From a virus, in the IMG/VR virus record IMGVR_UViG_3300015262_000285, positions 1 through 32,591 of that record: 32,591 nt of DNA; one strand, 5' to 3'. The notes beneath the pieces were generated by a model. It saw only the letters and a list, made by a program, of their open reading frames with translations. It was not told the DNA's origin and did no database searches. This document shows, one piece after another, positions 6,665 through 15,148 of the stretch (its first letter is position 1; the number at the start of each line of letters is the position of its first letter). The position numbers and the translations under genes are program-made.

Positions 6665-7474
6665 ATGAGAAAAACATCTGCCTGGTATGAGTTCCAAGAA
6701 GAGATAAAAGAACACTTCATCTCTATCGGTGCTGATGCTAATACTAATGTGAGAGTTGATGGGGTGAGGACATCCCATGATATTGACGTGTTTGTTAAAA
6801 CCAAGTTCCTAGGTGAAGACATGGTTTGGCTGGTTGAAGCAAAGTACTGGAAGACCAAGGTGAGCAAAGCTTCTGTCCTCGCATTTAGATCTATCGTTGA
6901 GGATGTTGGAGCAGATCGAGGGTTTATGGTATCTAGCTCAGGTTTTCAGCGAGGCGCAGTAGAGGCTGCACAAAATACCTGTGTAAAGTTGAAAAGCCTC
7001 GGAGAGATGAAGATAGAGACAAAAGGAATGGTCGAGGGTGAGATCATAAAAACCTATTTGAAAAGGTTGACGCTTATTGAAGATCGATATTGGTCTCATT
7101 CAAAAAGCCTTCGGAGTAAATATGGCCTGCGCCATGAAGTTGGAGATTGGTCACTCGATTTCATTGGACAACAACTCCTAGCAGTTGCGCGCGCGGCATT
7201 AATCTCCGCCGAGCATAGAGAATACCCTATCGATCTAGAGACTCACCTCAATGAGCAAAAGGGAGAGTCCATCGCATACAGCTTTCAGCAGCTATGCAAT
7301 TGGTTGAACTTGAATCTAAATCATTTCGAGGAGAAGTTGCTTTTAGCGGAATGGGCAATGTATAAGAACGGGGAATATCGTCCAGATACAACCAAAACAC
7401 CGGATGGCGAAACGACAACTACGGCAATACTAGCCAAGGCAATGCGTAGTGGTCGCAAGAGCGAGATGGACTAG
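6665..7474 (+). CDS. Mrr-type restriction endonuclease-like protein (269 aa)
   Basis: A predicted PD-(D/E)XK nuclease. The core is in the first 105 residues: a helix (W-Y-E-F-Q-E-E-I), H-D-I-D-V-F-V with Asp39/Asp41, then W-L-V-E-A-K-Y-W with Glu58 and Lys60, then V-S-K-A-S-V-L-A-F-R-S-I-V-E-D-V-G-A-D-R-G-F-M-V-S, which matches the helix and strand after the E-x-K in Mrr-family proteins. The C-terminal 160 residues are not recognised. GGAT lies seven bases before ATG 6665. The gene is more AT-rich than the phage structural genes and is followed by an AAA ATPase gene on the same strand, 193 bp away. An anti-phage role is inference from location and family; the target is unknown. Confidence 0.72.
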   Translation: MRKTSAWYEFQEEIKEHFISIGADANTNVRVDGVRTSHDIDVFVKTKFLGEDMVWLVEAKYWKTKVSKASVLAFRSIVEDVGADRGFMVSSSGFQRGAVEAAQNTCVKLKSLGEMKIETKGMVEGEIIKTYLKRLTLIEDRYWSHSKSLRSKYGLRHEVGDWSLDFIGQQLLAVARAALISAEHREYPIDLETHLNEQKGESIAYSFQQLCNWLNLNLNHFEEKLLLAEWAMYKNGEYRPDTTKTPDGETTTTAILAKAMRSGRKSEMD

Positions 7475-7667
7475 TTCCCGTGGGATAACAATTCACTCTA
7501 GGCGTGGTAGCTTAAGCGTCAGGATTGTTGGGATTTCGATTTTTTGTTTTGTGAGAATGCCGCTTGGAAAAAGACTTGTCGATCGTTGCTTATTTTTCTA
7601 GGCTTTAATAATCTATTGGGTTGGTTGCACGTAACGCGTTTCTTTTGGTTGATTGGAAAAATTATAT

Positions 7668-9281
7668 ATGTCGTTTAGTTTTATTATTCCGAGTAAAGAT
7701 GGCGAGACCCTTATTTCTGTCGAGCCAGGAGCCTCAGTTGTTTTTGTTGGTGCTAATGGTAGCGGTAAAACCCGATTAGCAGTGAAACTTGAACAGACGA
7801 TTGGACTGAATACTCATCGTATCTCGGCGCACCGTGCATTAGCTTTAAATCCTGCTGTGGTTAAGATTAGTGAGGAACTTTCACTTGCGGGCCTGCGCAC
7901 CGGGCGTGCCAGCATGGACACTGGAGTCGAATATCGTCCATTGACGCGATGGAAACAAAAAGAGGCAGTCAATATATTAGATGACTTTGATTTTTTGATG
8001 CAGGCTCTTTTCGCCAATCAAACGAATATTACACAATTAACGCATTCCAAAGTACAAGCAGGAGAGCCTGGTCCTTTCGCGAAGACAAAATTTGAATATT
8101 TGCAACAAATCTGGGGTAGGTTATTGCCGGACCGTACTTTGCATATAACGGGTGACGACGTCAAAGTATCTATTCCTGGTTCGAATTTAAAGTATACTGC
8201 ATCGGAAATGAGTGACGGTGAGCGCGCAATATTTTATATGATTGGCCAGGTGCTTGTCGCCGCACCGGACTCATTGCTTATATTTGATGAGCCTGAACTA
8301 CATGTCCATCGATCCATTATGTCAAAATTATGGGATGAACTGGAAGCCGCACGTCAGGATTGTGCATTTGTCTTTATTACCCATGACCTAGAGTTTGCCG
8401 CCACGCGAGCTGCGAAAAAATATGTGGTGCGTGATTATGATGGGGCCTCGCGCTGGACCATCGACTTAGTTCCAGAGCAAACGGGCTTTACCGAAGAGCT
8501 GACCACACTCATCCTCGGCAATCGGCGTCCTGTACTTTTCGTTGAAAGTGAAGAAGAGAAATTCGATGTTGCTCTTTACCGTTGTTGCTTTCCAGATTGG
8601 ACAGTCGTTCCGCGTGGTTCGTGTTCAGATGTGATTCATTCTGTGGTTACTCTGCGCCGTAACGAGGTATTTACACGGATCAAGTGTCGTGGAATTGTTG
8701 ACGCAGACGGACACGATATTCTTGAGATTGAAAAAATGGCCGAGATGGGTGTCGATGTCTTAGCGGTATCAGAGATTGAGAATATCATTCTGTTGCCGAC
8801 TGTAAGCCGGGCTGTAGCAGAAATTGAAGGGTATTCAGCCCACGAAATAGAAGCTAAACTTGTGCAGTTAAAAGCGGCTATATTTGCTGACGTTAAGCTG
8901 CCAGGTGCGATAGATGCCGTCGTCATGCGGCACTGCCGCCGACGTATTGATCGGATTTCAAAGAGGATTGATTTAAGCAACGCTTCTACAGTTACGGAAC
9001 TTCGAGATGAGTATGCATGCCAAACAGCTGCAGTTGATATTGATTCGCTCGCATATGATGCGCGCGCGAAAATTGAACGTGCTGTAAGTATTGGTGACCT
9101 GGATACTCTGCTTGCTATTTTCGATAACAAAGGGTTGTTGGCACATGCAGCGAGGATTTTGAAGAATACTCGTAAGGATCAGTTTGAGGGCTGGCTCACA
9201 CGGATGCTTCGAAATGGAACCGCTCCTCTCTTGTCTGCCGCCATCTACGAGGTAATTCCAAGAATCGTTACCCCCGAGTAG
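7668..9281 (+). CDS. AAA/ABC-type ATPase fused to DUF4435/TOPRIM-like domain
   Basis: A 537-aa protein. The N-terminal ABC/SMC-like ATPase has Walker A G-A-N-G-S-G-K-T (28-35), signature-like S-D-G-E-R-A (182-187), Walker B L-L-I-F-D-E-P-E (203-210) and the H-loop T-H-D (around 239). The C-terminal part opens with P-V-L-F-V-E-S-E-E-E-K-F-D (Glu293), continues with G-I-V-D-A-D-G-H (Asp345, Asp347) and S-E-I-E-N-I-I, the layout of DUF4435, which resembles the TOPRIM nuclease fold of OLD/GajA proteins. ATG 7668 (GGA nine bases upstream) is preferred over TTG 7653. AT-rich relative to the phage. A dimeric ATP-regulated nuclease in phage defence is the likely role, by inference. Confidence 0.78.
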   Translation: MSFSFIIPSKDGETLISVEPGASVVFVGANGSGKTRLAVKLEQTIGLNTHRISAHRALALNPAVVKISEELSLAGLRTGRASMDTGVEYRPLTRWKQKEAVNILDDFDFLMQALFANQTNITQLTHSKVQAGEPGPFAKTKFEYLQQIWGRLLPDRTLHITGDDVKVSIPGSNLKYTASEMSDGERAIFYMIGQVLVAAPDSLLIFDEPELHVHRSIMSKLWDELEAARQDCAFVFITHDLEFAATRAAKKYVVRDYDGASRWTIDLVPEQTGFTEELTTLILGNRRPVLFVESEEEKFDVALYRCCFPDWTVVPRGSCSDVIHSVVTLRRNEVFTRIKCRGIVDADGHDILEIEKMAEMGVDVLAVSEIENIILLPTVSRAVAEIEGYSAHEIEAKLVQLKAAIFADVKLPGAIDAVVMRHCRRRIDRISKRIDLSNASTVTELRDEYACQTAAVDIDSLAYDARAKIERAVSIGDLDTLLAIFDNKGLLAHAARILKNTRKDQFEGWLTRMLRNGTAPLLSAAIYEVIPRIVTPE

Positions 9282-9327
9282 TCCTTGTTCTTTATTGCGT
9301 AAATAAGTAGCATGAATTTGTCGCTTG

Positions 9328-9352
9328 TAAGGAAAACCTTAGGCTATTTTTT
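9328..9352 (+). terminator. Probable intrinsic terminator after the ATPase gene
   Basis: Inverted repeat TAAGG-AAAA-CCTTA (9328-9341), a few bases later followed by six T (9347-9352) on the plus strand. It would end transcription from the ATPase gene just before it runs into the convergent gene D (stop at 9356). The stem is short and AT-rich, so efficiency is uncertain. Confidence 0.5.
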
Positions 9353-9355
9353 CGA

Positions 9356-10612
9356 TTATTGGTTGGCCATATCTGGCTTCCGGGACTCATCTTTGTTCTC
9401 TCGAATGATTTCCCGCACTTCCCCAATATGCCTCCATGCATGCAGCGCCGCCCGTTTTGCGGCCTGCTTGCTCTTGTAAGAATGCTCCAGCGTCTTGAGC
9501 GTGCCCGTGGCGCCGGCTTGCTCCTGCCCCGCCTTTTTCTTTTTCGCCGCCACGTCCTTCCACTTGGCCAGCACGCCCGTGATGCCTTCGTCCGGGTCTT
9601 TCTCGTTCTCGCGCTCGGCCTCGACCGCTTCCGTCTTCGTTTCAAACTCCACGCGGGTGGTAAAGCCGCTACCACCCAGGCTGTGCGTGACCTTGACCGA
9701 TAGCCATTCGGTGGCGTCGATCTCGGGCTTGAAGCCTGTCACGGTGACGGGTGATTGCGGGAACACGGCCGGGTTGCCCAGGGCCAGGCTCATTTCAAAG
9801 GTGGCCAGGCCGCGCAAGATGCGCTGCCATTCGGCCACGGCCGCCGCGCGCGCGTCGGTTTCGTTGGCGAAGGTGGTGCGCAGGCGCTTGCTGTTGCCCG
9901 GCACGCCCGCCACCACGCTGCGGCGGCGCGCGTAGCGCTCGTCGTGCCAGAAGGCGCGCACGCCCGTGTAGGCGTCGCTTTCGGCGCTGTGGTAGCGGTG
10001 GCCATCGCCCAGGGCGCGCGTGATGGGGATGACCGGCAGCGCCTTGCCGCTGGCGGTGCGGCTCTGGTTGATGGGGATGAAGAGCAAGGTGTCGTTCTTG
10101 ACGGTGGCCACCGCGTCGTATTTCCTGCCCAGCCGGCGCAGAAAGGCTGCATCGCTTTCGTGGGTCTGGTCGATGTGCTCGACGGCGGTATCGCGCAGGC
10201 GCGCCGACACGCCCGACGCCAGCTCGTTGCGAAAGGCGATGGCCTCGATGATGGCGCCCAGGGTGGTCTTGTGAAAGCTGTGTTCCTGCTGCTGCTTGAA
10301 GGTGTCGATCAGGTTGGCCGACCTGGCGCGCAGGGTGATGGTGTCGGGAGCGCCGCTGTGCTCCACCTCGTCGACCGTGAACTTTCCCATATCCACCAGA
10401 CCGGACGCTTGCCAGCCCAACGCCAGGGCGATCTGCGCGCCGCGCGGCGGCAGGGCCAGTTTGCCGTCGCTGTCGTCCAGGGAAATGTCGAGCTGGTCGC
10501 TCTCGTCGCCGCGACACAGGGTCAAGGTCATATTGATTAGCCGCGGTGAAACGATGGCCGTCAAATCCTTGTCCTCGATGCTGACCTTGAAGGCGGGGAT
10601 ATGCTCGCTCAT
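9356..10612 (-). CDS. D: Baseplate hub / late control protein D
   Basis: A 418-aa homologue of P2 gpD, the hub protein at the baseplate-tube junction that binds the spike. Family features are clear: P-A-F-K-V-S-I-E-D-K-D-L-T near the N terminus, the D-L-D-I-S-L-D-D-type strand, L-P-P-R-G-A-Q-I, and the long F-L-R-R-L-G-R-K-Y-D region. It is about 30 residues longer than P2 gpD. The extra C terminus is very charged (K-K-K-K repeats). The start overlaps the stop of U by four bases. It is the last gene of the FI-to-D late operon and converges on the accessory cluster. Confidence 0.92.
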   Translation of the reverse strand: MSEHIPAFKVSIEDKDLTAIVSPRLINMTLTLCRGDESDQLDISLDDSDGKLALPPRGAQIALALGWQASGLVDMGKFTVDEVEHSGAPDTITLRARSANLIDTFKQQQEHSFHKTTLGAIIEAIAFRNELASGVSARLRDTAVEHIDQTHESDAAFLRRLGRKYDAVATVKNDTLLFIPINQSRTASGKALPVIPITRALGDGHRYHSAESDAYTGVRAFWHDERYARRRSVVAGVPGNSKRLRTTFANETDARAAAVAEWQRILRGLATFEMSLALGNPAVFPQSPVTVTGFKPEIDATEWLSVKVTHSLGGSGFTTRVEFETKTEAVEAERENEKDPDEGITGVLAKWKDVAAKKKKAGQEQAGATGTLKTLEHSYKSKQAAKRAALHAWRHIGEVREIIRENKDESRKPDMANQ

Positions 10613-11217
10613 TTGAATTTGTCCGCCGCGCTGCCGATGGCGCCGCTGATGCTGCCGCCGATCTTGTCTTTCATCTCGCTGACCACGCCGCCGTATTTCG
10701 AGGTGATGCCGCCGACCACATTGCCCACCACGCTGCCCACGGCATTTTTGGCCGCGCCCGCGATGCTGCTGGTCATGCCGTCGATGCTGAGCATGTTTTT
10801 CAGGTCGCCGATGTCGCCCAGGCCGACCATGGCCAGCACGCCGTCGTCGTCGCGTTTAAGCGCAATCGAGAACTCGACGCGCCGCGCGCCGCCGCTGCCG
10901 TCCAGAATGCTACGACCCTCGGTCATGCTGGTGATACGGTACGAGCCGAGAATGCGGCCCGTGCCCTGGATCAGAATCCACGATTTACCTGTGTCGGCCA
11001 TCATGCGCAGCGCATCGAGCGAATACAAGGAGCCGGTCAGTTCCGGCGCCACCCAGCCCGACAGGGTGATGGTGTCGTCGCCGGGCCCCACGTACTGGTG
11101 CGCGTCGCGCAGGCCCACGCGGGCCGTGCTGGCGTGCTTCCATTCCGTTTGCCGCTGCAGCTCGTGATAGGCCAGGGTCGGCAGACTGAACACGAACATT
11201 CCTAAAATCATCATCAT
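10609..11217 (-). CDS. U: Tail terminator-like protein U
   Basis: A 202-aa homologue of P2 gpU, needed for tail completion. The N terminus M-M-M-I-L-G-M-F-V-F-S-L-P-T-L-A-Y-H-E-L-Q-R is diagnostic, as is the middle D-T-I-T-L-S-G-W-V-A-P-E-L. The C-terminal 60 residues are glycine/alanine/valine-rich (I-A-G-A-A-K-N-A-V-G-S-V), extending it beyond P2 gpU (about 159 aa). Three consecutive ATGs at 11217-11209 can start it; a much longer in-frame extension inside T is not credible. It follows T by 14 bp. Confidence 0.9.
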   Translation of the reverse strand: MMMILGMFVFSLPTLAYHELQRQTEWKHASTARVGLRDAHQYVGPGDDTITLSGWVAPELTGSLYSLDALRMMADTGKSWILIQGTGRILGSYRITSMTEGRSILDGSGGARRVEFSIALKRDDDGVLAMVGLGDIGDLKNMLSIDGMTSSIAGAAKNAVGSVVGNVVGGITSKYGGVVSEMKDKIGGSISGAIGSAADKFK

Positions 11218-11231
11218 GGTGTGCTTCTTTC

Positions 11232-14102
11232 TTAATCGTGGTCGCGCAGGGACGAGCGGATGCGCGCCGCCTTTTCGCGGTCGCGTTGTTCCATGGCCGC
11301 ATACACGGCGCGGGCGATGGCCTGCGGATCGGAACCGGCTTGCGCCTGGATGGTGATTTCGATCTTGTCGCCCTGGATGGTCATACCGGCGCCGAACCCG
11401 CCTTGTGCCAGCGGCGCGCGCGTGTCGAATGCGCTGGCCGGCAGGGCGGTTGCCGTACCGATGGCGATGCCGGCGCCCAATTGCGTCAGGCGCTGCGCCA
11501 GGCCGGATACCTTGGCAATGGGCGCGCCCTCGCTGCGGTCCAGGCCCACGGCCAGGCCCTGCATGGTGTAGTCGCCGAGCTGGGCAAACACGCGGCTTGG
11601 GCTGTGGATGCCCAGCTTTTCCTTGAACCAGGCAATGGTGCTGGAACCGGCATTGCTGATGGCGTCCTTGACGGCGCCCATGGACCCGGTGATGCCGTTG
11701 ACTAGGCCGCGCAGAATGTTGGCGCCGAAGTCGGTGAACTTGGCCGGCAGCTCGATGCCGAACCAGCCCATGACGCCCGCGAACGCCTGGTAGAACACGC
11801 CGACGGGTGACCAGTTGATAATCAGGGCAGTGATACCGGCCATGCCGCCGCTGAAGGTGGTTTGCAGTTGCGACCACAGACTGGCAATGAAGCCTGTCAG
11901 CGGCGCCAGTCCCTCGGCCATGCTATGCCGGATGTTGGCGGCAAAGTCGGTAAACTTGGCGGGCAGCGCGATGCCGAACCAGCCTAGCACGCCCGCGAAG
12001 GCGCGATAGAACAGGCCCAGCGGCGACCAGTCGGCGATCAGGCTATTGATGCCGGTAAAGCCGCCGGCAAACGCCGCCTTGACGTCTGACCACAGGCCGC
12101 CAAAGAAAGCCTTGATCGGCTCCCAGTATTTGTAGATCAGGAAGGCGGCGCCGGCAATGACCGTGATGGCGATGCCAATCGGGTTCATCAGAAGGGCGCG
12201 GCCCAGCCACAACACGGCGCGGCCCGCCCAAATGAAGGCGCCGCCCAGGCCGCGCAGGATCGGCGTGAGCACGCCGCCCGTCACGCCCATTTTGGCAAAC
12301 ATGACATGCAGCATGGCATACGGGCCGATCATGGCGGCAATACCCAGCATCAGCGGCCCAAGCACCAGCAGCAGGCCAGCCAGCACGGCAAAGCCGGCGA
12401 TCATGACCTTGGCCACGGTAGGGTTGCGTTCCATGAAGGCATTCAGGCGTGTAATGGCGTTGATCGCCATTTCCAGTCCCTGCGCATACAGCGGCAGGAT
12501 TTTCTCGCCCATGGTGAGTTTCAAGTTGGCCAGCCTGGCTGTCGCTTCCAGTTCGGCGCCGCCGGCCTGCTGCTTGCCCAGGTCATAAATCTGCTCGATG
12601 TCGTACGCGCCTGCGTTCAGCTTGGCATTCTTGTGCATCTGGATGCGCTGCCGGAACATATCGAGAAACTGATTGCCGGCCGTGCGGTTTGAAAACAGGC
12701 TACCGATGGTGTCCTCAATTTCTTTAGGATCCGTGATGCCCTTCTTTTCCAGTTGTGGCAACAGCACCTGCTCCAGCCACTCAAATTGGCTGCGTCGGAA
12801 AATGTCACTGCCCAGCAAGGCACCTGGGCCCAGGGTGGCACTCTGCGCAACTTTGTCGTGCTTGACCTGACGACGATCTTTAATCAGCCCCAGTCTTTCC
12901 ATGTTGCTGACGGCGCGCTTGGTGGTGCGCCCCTGGTACAGGTTCGAATAGCCGGACATCAGGGCAGTGCCGGCGCGGTGGCCGCCGACTTCCTGCACCA
13001 GCGGTTCCATCTGGTAATAGAACTGCTTGTCGTCCATGATCTTGGCGGCAATGCCGCCCGTCTTGATGAAGTTCAGCCATTCCGTCGGCCCCACGCGCCC
13101 GCCGGTCGCGGTGATGACCTTTTGCATCATATTGGCCTGGTCGTGGAATTTCTCCGAACTGGCCGTGCCGCCGCGCTGCTCGATGACTTTCAGCAGGTCC
13201 ATAAAGATGCGCTCGTTCTCTTCGCCCGACTCGGCGCCGAAGAACGCCTTGTTGGCAAATTTCATCTTGGCCAGGGTGGGCGCGACCATTTCCGCATGGT
13301 GCAGATCGCCAAAGATCGACATCGCGTCGCGCACCAGTTCCAGGTTTTCGTTCTGGCTGGTGCCGTAGGTTTTCATGTTCTGGGCGAACTGGATTGCCTG
13401 CTGGCTGGTTTTATGCCCCAGGCCCAAGGCATTCACGCGGGCCTTTTCCAGCTGGTAATGCTTCGCCTCATTCAGCCCCTTGGCGATGGGCATGGCCATG
13501 ACCGCGCCGGCCGCTGTCGCGCCAGCGCCGGCCGTGGCAATGCTGCCCGCCTTGCTGCGCAGCTTGTCGGCGTGCTGGGTGGCGTTGGTGACGCGCTGCT
13601 GCTTGGCGGCTGACGCGGCCAGGCGCTTTTGTTGCGAGGCAAGCTCAACGTTCGTCAACTGGATGCTGTTTTTGAGCCATTCCTGGGCCTTGCCCAACTG
13701 GCGCGTGTCGATGCCGGCGTCTTTCAGGCTGGTGCGCAGGACGCGGAATTGCTGGCTCTGCTCTCGGCTTTTCAGCGTCAAGGCCTGCGTGACTTTGACT
13801 GCCGCGTTAAAGTCGCGCGTCATGGCGCGCGTGGGCGTCTCGGTTTGCTTCATTTTCGCGGCCAGCGCGTTAAGCGCATCTTGCGCTTTTTTGAGGTCGG
13901 CTCGCGTTGTGCCGATACCGCTATGCAGTTCGCGGAATTTTCCCAGGTTTCTTTGCTGGGCGTTCAGCTCGCGCAAGCGGTCGCTGGTCGCCTTCAAGGC
14001 CTTGGCCGTGTCGCTGGAGCCGCCCATGATCTTTTTCAGCGGGCCGGTGATCTTGTCCAGCGCTGCAAATACCACCTGTAACTTCAAATCCCGACCAGCC
14101 AT
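11232..14102 (-). CDS. T: Tail tape-measure protein T
   Basis: A 956-aa tape-measure protein that sets tail length and passes through the tail tube. The N-terminal 200 residues are heptad-rich coiled coil. Hydrophobic segments follow in the middle (V-M-I-A-G-F-A-V-L-A-G-L-L-L-V-L and G-I-A-I-T-V-I-A-G-A-A-F-L), and the C terminus carries the conserved L-G-I-H-S-P-S-R-V-F motif of phage tape measures. A 72-residue internal duplication is present (see repeat). At 956 aa it is longer than P2 T (about 815), so the tail may be longer. The start codon directly follows the E' stop (TAA then ATG), which couples T to the frameshift product. Confidence 0.93.
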   Translation of the reverse strand: MAGRDLKLQVVFAALDKITGPLKKIMGGSSDTAKALKATSDRLRELNAQQRNLGKFRELHSGIGTTRADLKKAQDALNALAAKMKQTETPTRAMTRDFNAAVKVTQALTLKSREQSQQFRVLRTSLKDAGIDTRQLGKAQEWLKNSIQLTNVELASQQKRLAASAAKQQRVTNATQHADKLRSKAGSIATAGAGATAAGAVMAMPIAKGLNEAKHYQLEKARVNALGLGHKTSQQAIQFAQNMKTYGTSQNENLELVRDAMSIFGDLHHAEMVAPTLAKMKFANKAFFGAESGEENERIFMDLLKVIEQRGGTASSEKFHDQANMMQKVITATGGRVGPTEWLNFIKTGGIAAKIMDDKQFYYQMEPLVQEVGGHRAGTALMSGYSNLYQGRTTKRAVSNMERLGLIKDRRQVKHDKVAQSATLGPGALLGSDIFRRSQFEWLEQVLLPQLEKKGITDPKEIEDTIGSLFSNRTAGNQFLDMFRQRIQMHKNAKLNAGAYDIEQIYDLGKQQAGGAELEATARLANLKLTMGEKILPLYAQGLEMAINAITRLNAFMERNPTVAKVMIAGFAVLAGLLLVLGPLMLGIAAMIGPYAMLHVMFAKMGVTGGVLTPILRGLGGAFIWAGRAVLWLGRALLMNPIGIAITVIAGAAFLIYKYWEPIKAFFGGLWSDVKAAFAGGFTGINSLIADWSPLGLFYRAFAGVLGWFGIALPAKFTDFAANIRHSMAEGLAPLTGFIASLWSQLQTTFSGGMAGITALIINWSPVGVFYQAFAGVMGWFGIELPAKFTDFGANILRGLVNGITGSMGAVKDAISNAGSSTIAWFKEKLGIHSPSRVFAQLGDYTMQGLAVGLDRSEGAPIAKVSGLAQRLTQLGAGIAIGTATALPASAFDTRAPLAQGGFGAGMTIQGDKIEITIQAQAGSDPQAIARAVYAAMEQRDREKAARIRSSLRDHD
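11715..12095 (-). repeat. Internal 72-residue duplication in the tape-measure gene
   Basis: Two in-frame copies with a 216-bp period encode L-W-S-(x)n-G-G-(M/F)-(A/T)-G-I-(x)-(A/S)-L-I followed by W-S-P-(L/V)-G-(L/V)-F-Y and a shared F-A-G-V-(L/M)-G-W-F-G-I and L-P-A-K-F-T-D-F. The copies have diverged in sequence, so the duplication is old rather than an assembly artefact. Confidence 0.75.
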
Positions 14103-14533
14103 TTATTCCGCTCCGCTTCGCTGCCGGGCGCGTTCGCGCCAGGCCATCAGTTCATCAATCGTAAAATCGTCCATCGCTGCCGGCGTCCAGTGAAAGACGC
14201 CGGCAATGTCGGCCATGGCGTCTTCTACTTCGTCGGGGATACCGAAAGGCGATCGGCTTTGCTCGCCAAAAAACCGGCAACCTCGGCGCCCACGGCCAGC
14301 AGGTCGGCCGGGTCCATGTTGGCGATGTCGTGCGCGGTCAAGGTCGGCTCGGTGATGCGCGGCAGTACGATCTGCAGGGCCGACACGTTCAGGTTGGCCA
14401 GTTCGATCAGGGAAATGCCGCGCAGGGCGCCCGCCTTGGGTTTACGCACGGTCAGCGAGGTGATGAAGCTGTCGCCGCGTTTGATCGGCTCGTCCAGCTC
14501 GATGACGGCTTGGTTTTGGGTATCGTTGTGCAT
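14103..14533 (-). CDS. E: Tail assembly chaperone E+E' (-1 frameshift product)
   Basis: Two products come from this locus, as in P2 E/E' and lambda G/GT. The zero-frame product is 102 aa (14225-14533). On a -1 slip at T-TTT-TTG (14273-14267, at codons 87-89), reading continues through G-E-Q-S-R-S-P-F-G-I-P-D-E-V-E and 39 further residues to TAA at 14105-14103, giving 143 aa, almost the same as P2 E+E' (142 aa, from memory). The extension has coding character (M-D-D-F-T-I-D-E-L-M-A-W-R-E-R). The stop is immediately followed by the tape-measure ATG. AGGA precedes ATG 14533. Role: chaperone that loads the tape measure during tail assembly. Confidence 0.88.
14225..14533 (-). CDS. E: Tail assembly protein E (zero-frame product)
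   Basis: The 102-aa product made without frameshifting. It has the P2 E-like pattern: V-I-E-L-D-E-P-I-K-R-G near the start, then L-T-V-R-K-P-K-A-G-A-L-R-G-I-S-L and N-M-D-P-A-D-L-L-A-V-G-A-E-V-A-G-F-L. The last dozen residues after the slippery site are probably non-essential tail sequence. It would be the majority product, with E+E' in minor amount. Confidence 0.88.
   Translation of the reverse strand: MHNDTQNQAVIELDEPIKRGDSFITSLTVRKPKAGALRGISLIELANLNVSALQIVLPRITEPTLTAHDIANMDPADLLAVGAEVAGFLASKADRLSVSPTK
14267..14273 (-). promoter_or_regulatory. -1 ribosomal frameshift slippery heptamer T-TTT-TTG
   Basis: In the E reading frame the codons GGT-TTT-TTG contain the heptamer T TTT TTG, the same one used in P2 E/E'. 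It is followed by an open -1 frame for 54 codons that closes right at the T start. The stimulating downstream structure was not modelled. Confidence 0.85.
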
Positions 14534-14571
14534 GGTGTTGTCCTGGTAGGGTGGGGGTGAATTAAATGAAA

Positions 14572-15081
14572 TTACAGGCCGATGGCCTTGCGGATGGCGG
14601 CATTAGTGTCGCCGCCGCCAAAGTTCTCGGTGCCGCTCATGAAGTCCAGTTCGATGACGGTGGCGCCGTCGATCAGCAGCTTGTAATAGCTGCAAGCCAT
14701 CGTGTATTTGTGGGTGGTGTCGTCGCCCATCTTGGCGCCGCCCATATCGATTTCCTTGTAACGGCCGCGCACGACGACCTCGACGGCGGCGACGGTGCCG
14801 TCATCGTCTTCCTGGTAGGCGCCGGCAAAGCGCAGTTGCACGGCGCCGTGCGTGTGCGCGCCGTATTGCTTCAGGGCTTCGGCGATCAGGCCGCCGCCGC
14901 TCCATTCCAGCGACAGCGCCTCGTTGCCGAAGTCGACGGACACGGGGCCGCTCATGCCGCCGGCGCGGTACTCTTCCATCTTGCGGCTGAGTTTCGGCAA
15001 GGTGACTTCGGGCACCATGCCCATGAAGGACACGCCGTTCTGGAACAGGTTGAAGTTTTTCAGTTTGCGGGGCAGGCCCAT
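14572..15081 (-). CDS. FII: Major tail tube protein FII
   Basis: A 169-aa tail tube protein matching P2 FII (about 172 aa). The N terminus G-L-P-R-K-L-K-N-F-N-L-F-Q-N-G, then V-P-E-V-T-L-P-K-L-S-R-K-M-E-E-Y-R-A-G-G, are family hallmarks. It polymerises into the inner tube of the contractile tail. GGAG eight bases upstream supports ATG 15081. It lies between sheath and E, as in P2. Confidence 0.95.
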   Translation of the reverse strand: MGLPRKLKNFNLFQNGVSFMGMVPEVTLPKLSRKMEEYRAGGMSGPVSVDFGNEALSLEWSGGGLIAEALKQYGAHTHGAVQLRFAGAYQEDDDGTVAAVEVVVRGRYKEIDMGGAKMGDDTTHKYTMACSYYKLLIDGATVIELDFMSGTENFGGGDTNAAIRKAIGL

Positions 15082-15148
15082 AATTTCTCCAGTATTTCAA
15101 TGCGCCCGCGCTGGCGCGGGCAGGGTGGGGATGGTGACGCCTGTACGA

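Noticed and set aside
11218-11877. Upstream extension of the U frame into T
   Set aside because: The gpU family start is at the three ATGs 11217-11209; the extension is a shadow of T.
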